Under the pieces are notes generated by a model that worked only from the letters and a program-made list of their open reading frames with translations, was not told the origin of the DNA and did no database searches. The position numbers and the translations under genes were made by a program. Positions 35,165 through 42,314 of a DNA stretch of 64,000 bases are shown piece by piece (position 1 is the stretch's first letter; the number at the start of each line of letters is the position of its first letter). This DNA is from Fibrella rubiginis (GTDB taxonomy: Bacteria; Bacteroidota; Bacteroidia; Cytophagales; Spirosomataceae): NCBI RefSeq assembly GCF_017353185.1, contig NZ_JAFMYV010000011.1, positions 186,001-250,000 of the forward strand. The letters run 5' to 3'.

Positions 35165-35242
35165 CAAAGTTGCCCACCAACCAACTCCCCCACCATACCG
35201 CCTTCGGGGTATTTTTCAAAACCGGTTTATCGCCGTACTTTG
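35165..35242. promoter_or_regulatory. Symmetric divergent operator/promoter unit 1
   Basis: A palindrome ATACC-N8-GGTAT (35195-35212) stands in the middle. Exactly 22 nt beyond each end lies an 8-mer ending in TTTG: CAACTTTG on the minus strand (35172-35165) and GTACTTTG on the plus strand (35235-35242). The palindrome occupies the place of the -33 element for both directions, so an activator bound there could drive both genes. A 28-nt block around it (35189-35216) recurs with one difference at 39624-39651. Confidence 0.65.
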
Positions 35243-35273
35243 TTCATACCCACGTACATACGGTTTGTTGCTC

Positions 35274-37187
35274 ATGAAATCAGGCTGGCATATTGGTTGG
35301 TTTCTACTACTGTCGCTGGTCAGTCGTGCCCAGACAATCTTGCCGTTGCCGGCTGATTTTGAAAGCGTTAGCGTTGAAAAGCCGTTTCTCTACCAACTTG
35401 TTCGGCCCGCCGACCGGCTCACGTCGGCAGATGCGCTTCCCGCCGACCTGGCTTACTGGCAATCGGCAGAGAGCATCAACTACGGGCGGGGGTCAGCTAC
35501 GGGCTGGGCGCGGTTTTCGGTCCGGTCCGAACAAGCCCGGACGCTGTGGCTCGAACTGACCACCCACTTTATGGATTCGGTGGGGGTATGGGTACGGGCC
35601 GACAATGGCCCACTGCAACGGCTGCGGGGGCCTGCTTCTCACCGCGATCAGGCCACGCTGCTGGCGCCCGTCAACCACCACTATTTTCTGTATGCCCTAC
35701 CCCTGCCTGCCCGTCAAACCACTACCGTCTGGGTGCGGGGCTGGGTTATTCCCGGCGACGCGCTGAAGTTTGGGGTACGGCTCTACACACCTAACCGTTT
35801 CCTGGCTGTGCAACAGCGCGATCTATGGGGCTGGGCCATGTTTGCGGGCGTAGTCCTGGCCATTCTGGGGGGCGTTACTATCGCCTTTGTTTTCTCCCAA
35901 CGGACGATCTACATCCTCTACGCAGGCTACGTTGTCTGCCTGTCGGCCTACGCCCTGCTCAACGACGGCTGGGGGGCTTTCCTGCCCGATTCACTGGCCT
36001 GGTTCGATCGGATCACCACCATCGTGCATTGGCTCAACCTGGGTTTCGGGGCCTTCGTCATGTTCAGCAGGCGGTTTTTGACGGTATCGGCCAGCGCCAA
36101 AAAAGCACTCATAGTCCGCTGGCCCGAAGGCATTCCCATGATCGTTATTTGCGGCCTTATTTTTTGGGTCGAGTGGGCACACATTACGGATAATGACCTG
36201 CTTGCGCGGCTGCTGTATGCAGTGGGCTTTGTTTGTTTTGGGGGTTATGCCGTTATATGGGCAACGTACCTGGCCGATGCGTTTCGCCGAAAATACGCGC
36301 TGGCGTGGCTGCTGGTCGGGGCGGTGTCGGCGGTGCTGGGCTTTTTTGCCATCAACGCGGTGCTTATCAACTTCGGCCTTATTCAGAATCCCCTGCCCGA
36401 TATGGTGGCCCTGCGCATTGCGCTGCTGGTTGAATTCACGATTCTTTCCGTAGGCTGGCTCTACCGCCGAAAGTTGCTGCAAAACGCCCGGCAACAGCTC
36501 GAAATCCAGAATCATCAGTTGCAGTCGGACGTGATACAGACGCAGGAAGCCGAACGCCAGCGCATTGCCGCCGACCTTCACGACGACTTGGGTGGTACCC
36601 TGGCTACCCTCCGCCGACGCCTGGCCGACATCAGTCAACACACCACCGATGCCGACACGCAACGCGCCTTTGCTGAGGCAGAGCCCCTCATTCAGAAAAG
36701 CAGCGATGACCTCCGCCGCATTTCGCACAACCTCATGCCCCCCGAATTTGCCCGTCTGGGCCTGGCCCCCGCCCTGGAGCAACTGGCACGTAACCAGCCG
36801 CCGCAGCCTACGCAGTTTAGCTTTGTTAAGTCAGGGAAGGAAATAAAGCTTCCGTTAGACGTGGAGCTTAATGCCTATCGCATTGTGTCGGAACTGGTGC
36901 AGAACATCCATAAACACGCCCAGGCCCAGCGGGCCGCGGTGCAATTGCTTTACCATACCGATAAACTGACCATTACGGTGGAAGACGACGGGCTGGGCAA
37001 CCATTCTGTTACAAAACCTACCCAGTCTACGGGTATTGGGCTGAAAAACAGCAAACTGCGCGCCGATTATATTGGCGCAACCCTATGGCGCGACGTAAGT
37101 GAAGCCGGTACACTCGTCGTGCTGGACATCCCATACCCTTCACCCATGTATGCCGCCCGAACCAGCCTTCCAAATTCGCCTAACTGA
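35274..37187 (+). CDS. 7TMR-DISM sensor histidine kinase (NarX-like core)
   Basis: 637 aa from the ATG at 35274 (a TTG nine bases earlier is possible). Signal peptide to about residue 20, then an extracellular 7TMR-DISMED2-like domain (~20-165), seven membrane segments (~170-375), and a cytoplasmic kinase core: coiled coil, HisKA_3 box AERQRIAADLHDDLGG with the phospho-acceptor His, and HATPase block ELVQNIHKHA ... VEDDGLGN ... GIGLKNSKLRADY. It has no adjacent response regulator. The last ~220 codons are almost identical to those of the kinase at 39711, with a 108-nt stretch of complete identity (36895-37002 = 41368-41475), so it probably phosphorylates the same regulator (41623). Confidence 0.92.
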   Translation: MKSGWHIGWFLLLSLVSRAQTILPLPADFESVSVEKPFLYQLVRPADRLTSADALPADLAYWQSAESINYGRGSATGWARFSVRSEQARTLWLELTTHFMDSVGVWVRADNGPLQRLRGPASHRDQATLLAPVNHHYFLYALPLPARQTTTVWVRGWVIPGDALKFGVRLYTPNRFLAVQQRDLWGWAMFAGVVLAILGGVTIAFVFSQRTIYILYAGYVVCLSAYALLNDGWGAFLPDSLAWFDRITTIVHWLNLGFGAFVMFSRRFLTVSASAKKALIVRWPEGIPMIVICGLIFWVEWAHITDNDLLARLLYAVGFVCFGGYAVIWATYLADAFRRKYALAWLLVGAVSAVLGFFAINAVLINFGLIQNPLPDMVALRIALLVEFTILSVGWLYRRKLLQNARQQLEIQNHQLQSDVIQTQEAERQRIAADLHDDLGGTLATLRRRLADISQHTTDADTQRAFAEAEPLIQKSSDDLRRISHNLMPPEFARLGLAPALEQLARNQPPQPTQFSFVKSGKEIKLPLDVELNAYRIVSELVQNIHKHAQAQRAAVQLLYHTDKLTITVEDDGLGNHSVTKPTQSTGIGLKNSKLRADYIGATLWRDVSEAGTLVVLDIPYPSPMYAARTSLPNSPN

Positions 37188-37201
37188 GGAGCGGCCCGGT
37201 G

Positions 37202-37465
37202 TCAATCTTGCCGCACGACCAGATTAGCGGGCGGTTGCCAGGCATTATTTTGCCACGAAAAAGCAATAGGCATAGGTTTAACCGCCCACATGGTCCATTT
37301 ACCTGCGTTGATTGTCTGACTCACGTTCTGCCGATATTCGTAGGTCATCACCGACACCGAGTGGGTGAGTTGACCATCCGTACCGGTGGCAGGCAAGCTA
37401 TTCAGCGCGACCTGATAATTGGCCTGCGTAACGATGTATTCAACGTGTTGATCGAAGCGGTTCAT
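37202..37465 (-). CDS. Hypothetical protein
   Basis: 87 aa from the ATG at 37465 (the open frame extends to 37504). No signal peptide or motif recognised; it is Gln/Asn/Trp-rich with predicted strands (HSVSVMTYEYRQNV, KWTMWAVKPMPIAFSWQ). It follows the DUF1059 gene by 46 nt and is last of a row of six minus-strand genes between the two kinases. An opposite-strand frame covers the same DNA, but this strand has the more gene-like codon pattern and agrees with the operon direction. Confidence 0.5.
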   Translation of the reverse strand: MNRFDQHVEYIVTQANYQVALNSLPATGTDGQLTHSVSVMTYEYRQNVSQTINAGKWTMWAVKPMPIAFSWQNNAWQPPANLVVRQD

Positions 37466-37511
37466 AAGGCCGCGAAGGTACAGTATTACAGCATAGGCCG
37501 CCAATCAGTGC

Positions 37512-37685
37512 TTACACCGCTTCTCGAATTAGGGGCCTAAGGCTGCCGGCCAGTTCGGGGGTGACGGTTACGCCATGTACCGTGCTGGCGTGTTGGGCGG
37601 CCTGGGCGAGGACTTCCTCGTCGGTTTCGGCGTGAATCTGGGCGTCACAGTCAAAACCGGCGTCGCGGCATTTCAGAGTTTTCAT
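37512..37685 (-). CDS. DUF1059 family small protein
   Basis: A 57-aa ORF, start ATG at 37685. MKTLKCRDAGFDCDAQIHA followed by ETDEEVLAQAAQHA and VHGVTVTPEL is the full signature of DUF1059: two Cys in CRDxGFDC and a helix-turn with a conserved His-Gly. The length is normal for the family. Function is not known. It lies 21 nt downstream of the DsrE-family gene in the minus-strand row. Confidence 0.88.
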   Translation of the reverse strand: MKTLKCRDAGFDCDAQIHAETDEEVLAQAAQHASTVHGVTVTPELAGSLRPLIREAV

Positions 37686-37706
37686 AGCAATTGGTTTTTT
37701 TTAAGA

Positions 37707-38150
37707 TTAATAGGTGAACATCCGGTCGCTGGCGGCGGCCAATTGCACTAGTTTCGTGGGCATAGCAAATTCGGCGGGTTTGCCCAGCAGATCAGCTTCG
37801 GTAATGCCCCGCGCTTTCGACGACATACCCGACAGGTAGAACCGCCCGCCTCCTTTCGCGATGGCTTCGTAGTGTTCGCGGAGCTTTCCCGTACCAAGGC
37901 CTTCCACCTTGTCTAAATCAGCATTGCGGAGCAGCACGACGGCATCGCCCGCCAAAAAGAGCGTAACGGTATGCCCTTCGGCCAGGGCGGTTCTGGCAAC
38001 CAGAAAACCCAGCGCGGCGCGGGTAGCATCGGTAGGGCCGCAGGTGATGTGTATGAGCATTGTCATCTTTTTGGACGGGTTAGCCTGCCCCACAACGGCT
38101 GTTACCGATAAAGTAAAAAGCAGGAATAGAGCGACCAGAGCTGTTTTCAG
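37707..38150 (-). CDS. DsrE-family protein, probably exported, with non-ATG start
   Basis: The conserved part (from about 38066) is a DsrE/DsrF-like domain: MLIHITCGPTDATRAALGFLVA, then GHTVTLFLAGDAVVLL and a C-terminal LVQLAAASDRMFTY. A GTG at 38093 would allow a short protein. However, the same frame continues to 38150 and encodes LKTALVALFLLFTLSVTAVV then GQ, an excellent signal peptide if the CTG at 38150 is used as start. No ATG, GTG or TTG occurs in that stretch before 38093, and a stop closes the frame just upstream. I therefore give the CTG start, with moderate confidence. Small periplasmic DsrE proteins are known in Bacteroidota. Confidence 0.6.
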   Translation of the reverse strand: MKTALVALFLLFTLSVTAVVGQANPSKKMTMLIHITCGPTDATRAALGFLVARTALAEGHTVTLFLAGDAVVLLRNADLDKVEGLGTGKLREHYEAIAKGGGRFYLSGMSSKARGITEADLLGKPAEFAMPTKLVQLAAASDRMFTY

Positions 38151-38196
38151 GGTAAGGGTTGAAAGAATAGTATGCTCATGAGGAGATTAAAATGGG

Positions 38197-38631
38197 TTAA
38201 TCTTTCGATTGAGTTACTTCGTAAAACACTTGTGGGCGGGCATGAGCCGTTGTGTAGAGTTTGAAGTACTGAGTGGCTTTATCCTTTCCATACATCTTGG
38301 TGGGCATGCTCTCGATGTCGTAATTAGCGCCTTTGATAACCGGGTCCATCACAAAAAAATAGGAATAGGTGCCGTCGGCTTCGGCCTTAGTGGGATGCAG
38401 AATGCGGGTCTGACGAAACACCCGTTGGTCGGCGGGGCTGAGTTTAGACGCGCCGGCCCAGAAAATATCGTGCAGAAAGCGTTCATACTGGGCACGCTTG
38501 TCTTTTTTTATGGGGTCGAGACACACCCACACACCTTCGCCGGAGCGGGCCATCGGGCGGGCAGGGGATTTTGATTGACCAAAGGCTTGTATAGATACAA
38601 CAAGCAACACCAGCAGCGCAGAGCGTTTCAT
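38197..38631 (-). CDS. Secreted hypothetical protein
   Basis: 144 aa with signal peptide MKRSALLVLLVVSIQAFGQ. The mature ~125 residues (GVWVCLDPIKKDKRAQYERFLHDIFW region; TYSYFFVMDPVIKGANYDIE) look like a small ferredoxin-like or dimeric alpha/beta-barrel fold, but I cannot name a family. It lies in the minus-strand row between the NTF2-like gene (38692) and the DsrE gene, 46 nt before the CTG proposed for the latter. Confidence 0.75.
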   Translation of the reverse strand: MKRSALLVLLVVSIQAFGQSKSPARPMARSGEGVWVCLDPIKKDKRAQYERFLHDIFWAGASKLSPADQRVFRQTRILHPTKAEADGTYSYFFVMDPVIKGANYDIESMPTKMYGKDKATQYFKLYTTAHARPQVFYEVTQSKD

Positions 38632-38691
38632 GAGTGGACAGGATTTGAAAGTGCAATTGATTAAGGTTGACTACTTGGTAGACCTTATTTG

Positions 38692-39147
38692 TCAGAGGGC
38701 TTGTTCAGGTATCCAGAAATTACCAATCAGCTTCCACCGGCCATTTTCTTTCTCCAAATAGCCTGCTTTGTGCGACGTTCGGCTGGTTCCATCTGGTTTC
38801 GTGTAGGTTTCGATGTACGTAACGAACGCCGCCTTCCCCACAATTCGGTAGCGATACGCCTTTGTTGTGAGTTTATCCGGGCTTTTTTGGCCGTTGGCAA
38901 ACTCTTTCCGGTAGGCAGCCGCTACGGCATCATAGCCTCGGTGGTAACCCGGCTCGCTGAACGCAGTAGCCACGTAGGGAGAGTGCGCGTAGTAGCTCAC
39001 CGCTTTGTCAGCGTCCGCATCCAAACAGGCTACTGAATGGCCTTCCAAAACGGCCCGAATAGCCAGTTCATCTGTTTTTCGCTGAGCAAACCCAATCGTG
39101 CTACTCACGAGCAACATGAGCAATAAAAAGTAGCGCTGGCATTTCAT
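38692..39147 (-). CDS. Secreted NTF2-like (SnoaL/DUF4440) protein
   Basis: 151 aa with signal peptide ending at FAQ (residue ~22). The mature domain has the NTF2-like order: helix RKTDELAIRAVLEGHSVACLD, AHSPYVATAFSEPGYHRGYDAV, then strands FVTYIETYTKPDGTSRTSHK and YLEKENGRWKLIGNFWIP. It is probably a small-ligand-binding or cyclase-like fold; function unknown. It is second in the six-gene row that diverges from the kinase at 39711, and mirrors the NTF2-like gene diverging from the other kinase. Confidence 0.87.
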   Translation of the reverse strand: MKCQRYFLLLMLLVSSTIGFAQRKTDELAIRAVLEGHSVACLDADADKAVSYYAHSPYVATAFSEPGYHRGYDAVAAAYRKEFANGQKSPDKLTTKAYRYRIVGKAAFVTYIETYTKPDGTSRTSHKAGYLEKENGRWKLIGNFWIPEQAL

Positions 39148-39176
39148 GGCTATCCCTCTTTTGATCTAAAAGCCCT

Positions 39177-39575
39177 TTAAGCCAGATTAGCCACCGGCTT
39201 GAGGCGCATCAGGTAATAGACCATGCCTAAACCCAACACCACCCGCCAACCGGTGTCAACCACGAAAAAAGTGGAACTGGGTATTCCATGAACAATTACG
39301 TGATAGATACTCAGCAGGCTAAAGCCAATCAGGTTGACGGCCTGGCCGGTCATATAGGCCCGCACCCCCTGACCCGTTTCGGCGTTGCGAATCAGCAGGC
39401 CAATAACGTTCAGGCCGAGAATAGGCATGCCCATCAATTGAAACAGGGCGATGTGAAACTTGTCCAGTGCCGGAATGCCATAGACCTGAAGCATGGCCTG
39501 AGGTGCAATCAGCATTCCCAAGACGATCAGAATGCCGTAGAGGCTGACGAGCGTAATAAACATAGTACGATTCAT
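39177..39575 (-). CDS. Four-helix membrane protein, unknown
   Basis: 132 aa from the ATG at 39575 (the open frame to 39617 includes promoter DNA). Four hydrophobic segments: ITLVSLYGILIVLGMLI, IALFQLMGMPILGLNVIGLL, AYMTGQAVNLIGFSLLSIYH and WRVVLGLGMVYYLM. No family recognised. It is the first gene of the minus-strand row and is divergent from the kinase at 39711 across operator unit 2. Confidence 0.8.
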   Translation of the reverse strand: MNRTMFITLVSLYGILIVLGMLIAPQAMLQVYGIPALDKFHIALFQLMGMPILGLNVIGLLIRNAETGQGVRAYMTGQAVNLIGFSLLSIYHVIVHGIPSSTFFVVDTGWRVVLGLGMVYYLMRLKPVANLA

Positions 39576-39599
39576 GACAGTGGTGTTTATAGGACCTGA

Positions 39600-39677
39600 C
39601 AAAGGTTGCTTCCTCATTTGTCTCCCACCATACCGCCTTTGGGGTATTTTTATTGACTACACTATCGGCTTCTTTTG
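39600..39677. promoter_or_regulatory. Symmetric divergent operator/promoter unit 2
   Basis: Palindrome ATACC-N8-GGTAT at 39630-39647. Exactly 22 nt beyond each end are 8-mers ending in TTTG: AACCTTTG on the minus strand (39607-39600) and TTCTTTTG on the plus strand (39670-39677). Unit 1 at 35165-35242 has the same spacings although the 22-nt spacers differ in sequence. The half-site TACC resembles the heptamers bound by NarL/FixJ-type regulators, and such a regulator is encoded at 41623. Confidence 0.65.
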
Positions 39678-39710
39678 TACTGATCACTAGTACATTAGCT
39701 CGTCTATTTC

Positions 39711-41660
39711 ATGAACCGCCTGTGCTATTTCGGGTGCCTGTTGAGCCTTGGGCTTACTGCGGCGCAGGCCCAGTATATGTTCATACCCAATGCCCGTCGG
39801 CTAGTCCTGATTGATTCGCTGCGTGCCACAGCTCAACACCTGCAGGCACAGCCAGCCAGTTTCCAACGCGACACGGCCCTGTTCTTTGCCCTCGACCGGT
39901 ATCGGTACCACTACTTTTCGTTGAACAGACCATTTACCGAGCTAACCCAAACGATGCTCATCCTGCCCGATTCGATGTACCGGGTGGCCGCACGGCATAA
40001 CTGGGCAGCCGGGCTGATTATAGCCGCCGTTCGGCGGGCCGATGCTATATCCTACCTCGGTGATAAAGTGGCGGCTATCAGACTTTACAAAGAAGCCATT
40101 GGGCGGTGCCAGCTTCATCCCCTGCCCCATGAACAGGGGATAGCCCTGATTAATCTGGCGGCCTGTTTTGCTTACCGAAAGAACGTGACCCGGACCGACT
40201 GGCAACAGACCACAACCTATATGAAGGAGGCACTTGGCCTTGCCCGCAGGTATAACGACATTGAAAACATCCATCAGTATTACAACCTGATGGGCGACTA
40301 CTACGTCATCCGCAAACAGTACGCCGAAGCCCTGCCTTTTTATGAGGCCGAACAGCCGCTGATGGCCAAGCACCAACACCTCAGTGGTTACCGGACCAAT
40401 CTGGCCTATCTCGGCATTTGCTATCTGCAAACCAATCAGGCACACAAAGCGTGGCCCTACCTGAACCAGTTTTTCAGCATCAGCAACACAGATCAGGGCA
40501 CATACGCCACCTACCTGCATTACGTGGTGATCTACGAGCTTGGCGTGTTTTATCTGCGAAAAAGGAACTACCGGCAGGCACTGGTGTATCAACGTCAGTA
40601 CGAAACCAACCTGCGCGAACGAACGCTCTTCGACCACATTGGCCATTATGAGGCTATGAGTCAGATTTACGCCGGGCTGGGAAACTACGCCAAAGCCTAC
40701 GCCTATCAGCAACGGTATCTGGCCGTTCGCGACTCGCTGAAGATAGATGACACCAGCCGTCGGCTTAGTGACATTGAGGCGCAGTTGGCCAGCCAACGAC
40801 AGCAAAACCAGATTCGGGCGTTGCAGAACCGTGCCCTCCAGGAACAGAACCAGACGCAACGGGCCTGGCTGCTGTTTTTAGGCAGTGGGTTCGCGTTTTT
40901 CATCTGCCTGGTTGGCCTGCTACTCTACTCAGGTCGGCTCCGTAAACAGGCTATTGCCACCCAACTGGCGCTGATGCAGCAAAAACGCGATACCAACACG
41001 CGCATCATTGATACGCAGGATGCTGAACGTCAGCGCATTGCCGCCGACCTTCACGACGATCTAGGTGGTACACTCGCCACCATCCGCCGACGCCTGGCCG
41101 ACATCCGGCAGCATCTCCATGACCCCAAAGTTGCCCAAGACCTCGACGACCTCGAACCCCTCATCCAAAAAAGCGGTCACGATCTGCGGCGTATTTCCCA
41201 CAACCTCATGCCCCCCGAATTTGCCCGTCTGGGCCTGGCCCCCGCTCTGGAGCAACTCGTACGCAACCAGCCGCCGCAACCCACCCAGTTCAGTTTTGTA
41301 CTCTCGGGGCAGGAAACGAGGCTACCGCTGGAGATCGAGTTAAACGCCTATCGCATTGTGTCGGAGTTGGTGCAGAACATCCATAAACACGCCCAGGCCC
41401 AGCGGGCCGCGGTGCAATTGCTTTACCATACCGATAAACTGACCATTACGGTGGAAGACGACGGGCTGGGCAACCGCTCAGTTACAAAATCTACTCAGTC
41501 TACAGGTATTGGACTGAAAAATAGTAGTTTACGGGCCGAGTATATCGGCGCAACGTTATGGCGTGAAGTGAGCGAAGCCGGTACACTCGTCGTTCTGGAT
41601 ATTCCCTATCCGTCGCCGATGTATGCCGCCCGAACCAGTCTCCCGCATTCTCCTAATTGA
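39711..41660 (+). CDS. TPR-type sensor histidine kinase (NarX-like core)
   Basis: 649 aa. Signal peptide to about residue 20, then a periplasmic region of TPR-like helices (~50-350: AVRRADAISYLGDKVAAIRLYKEAI-type units), a membrane segment near 385-410 (AWLLFLGSGFAFFICLVGLLL), and a HisKA_3/HATPase core (AERQRIAADLHDDLGG; VEDDGLGN). The core matches the kinase at 35274 almost residue for residue from about residue 440, while the sensor parts are unrelated. Its 3' end overlaps the response regulator gene by 38 nt, a standard coupled kinase/regulator pair. The promoter region is operator unit 2. Confidence 0.93.
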   Translation: MNRLCYFGCLLSLGLTAAQAQYMFIPNARRLVLIDSLRATAQHLQAQPASFQRDTALFFALDRYRYHYFSLNRPFTELTQTMLILPDSMYRVAARHNWAAGLIIAAVRRADAISYLGDKVAAIRLYKEAIGRCQLHPLPHEQGIALINLAACFAYRKNVTRTDWQQTTTYMKEALGLARRYNDIENIHQYYNLMGDYYVIRKQYAEALPFYEAEQPLMAKHQHLSGYRTNLAYLGICYLQTNQAHKAWPYLNQFFSISNTDQGTYATYLHYVVIYELGVFYLRKRNYRQALVYQRQYETNLRERTLFDHIGHYEAMSQIYAGLGNYAKAYAYQQRYLAVRDSLKIDDTSRRLSDIEAQLASQRQQNQIRALQNRALQEQNQTQRAWLLFLGSGFAFFICLVGLLLYSGRLRKQAIATQLALMQQKRDTNTRIIDTQDAERQRIAADLHDDLGGTLATIRRRLADIRQHLHDPKVAQDLDDLEPLIQKSGHDLRRISHNLMPPEFARLGLAPALEQLVRNQPPQPTQFSFVLSGQETRLPLEIELNAYRIVSELVQNIHKHAQAQRAAVQLLYHTDKLTITVEDDGLGNRSVTKSTQSTGIGLKNSSLRAEYIGATLWREVSEAGTLVVLDIPYPSPMYAARTSLPHSPN

Positions 41661-42267
41661 TGACCATCGCGTTTTCAACGATGCGTTGAAAAGTTTGCTC
41701 AATGAGCAGCCCGACCTGACGGTCTGTGGGCAGGTGTCTAAGGCGAGTGAGGCAATCCATGCCGTTCAGCGTACCAGTCCACATCTGATTTTACTGGACA
41801 TCAACCTGCAGGGTGTTAACGGCATTGACCTCGGCAGGGCCATTCTGAGTGACTTTCCGCTGGTGCGGATTCTGATGCTGACAATGTATAATCAGCCTAA
41901 ACTACTTGACGAGGCTCGCCGGGTGGGGCTACAGGGGTATTTGCTGAAGGATGCCAGCACCAACGATTTGCTGCGGGCCATCAGAAACGTACTGAACGGC
42001 GGCACGTCATTCGATGCAAACGTACCTAACCTCACGTCGCCGCCGGAAGACCCTTTTGGTGATCAGTTTGCCAGCCGACTGCATTTAACTTTCCGGGAAG
42101 TTGAAATTATAGCCCTGATCCGGGAGGGCCTCAGCAACGAACAGATCGCCGACAAGATTCACCTCAGCCCCGAAACGGTGAAAACGCACCGGAAGAATAT
42201 TCACTTCAAACTGGGTATCAGCAAAGTGACCGAGCTGGTTCAATTTGCGATCAAAAATGGGATATAA
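41623..42267 (+). CDS. NarL/FixJ-family response regulator
   Basis: 214 aa. Receiver domain at 1-125 with acidic pair IDDHR, phospho-acceptor D in LILLDINLQGVNGIDLG, and Lys in GYLLKDAS. The C-terminal LuxR-type helix-turn-helix is LTFREVEIIALIREGLSNEQ and TVKTHRKNIHFKLGI. The start ATG lies inside the kinase gene, 38 nt before its stop. It is the likely binder of the palindromes at 35195 and 39630 (inference from position and half-site). A 39-bp terminator palindrome follows. Confidence 0.95.
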   Translation: MPPEPVSRILLIDDHRVFNDALKSLLNEQPDLTVCGQVSKASEAIHAVQRTSPHLILLDINLQGVNGIDLGRAILSDFPLVRILMLTMYNQPKLLDEARRVGLQGYLLKDASTNDLLRAIRNVLNGGTSFDANVPNLTSPPEDPFGDQFASRLHLTFREVEIIALIREGLSNEQIADKIHLSPETVKTHRKNIHFKLGISKVTELVQFAIKNGI

Positions 42268-42270
42268 ACG

Positions 42271-42309
42271 AATAGACCCCAGATTAAGCAGCTTAATCTG
42301 GGGTCTATT
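42271..42309. terminator. Bidirectional terminator
   Basis: Perfect 19-bp inverted repeat around a single central A (42271-42289 / 42291-42309), GC in the middle (ACCCCAG/CTGGGGT) and A/T at the ends, placed 4 nt after the response regulator stop and 6 nt before the stop of the minus-strand AAA+ gene. Confidence 0.85.
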
Positions 42310-42314
42310 ATCTC

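Noticed and set aside
37199-37540. Plus-strand ORF of 113 aa opposite the 37202-37465 gene
   Set aside because: It overlaps two minus-strand genes (hypothetical and DUF1059 end) and shows no recognisable features; the minus-strand frame fits the operon.
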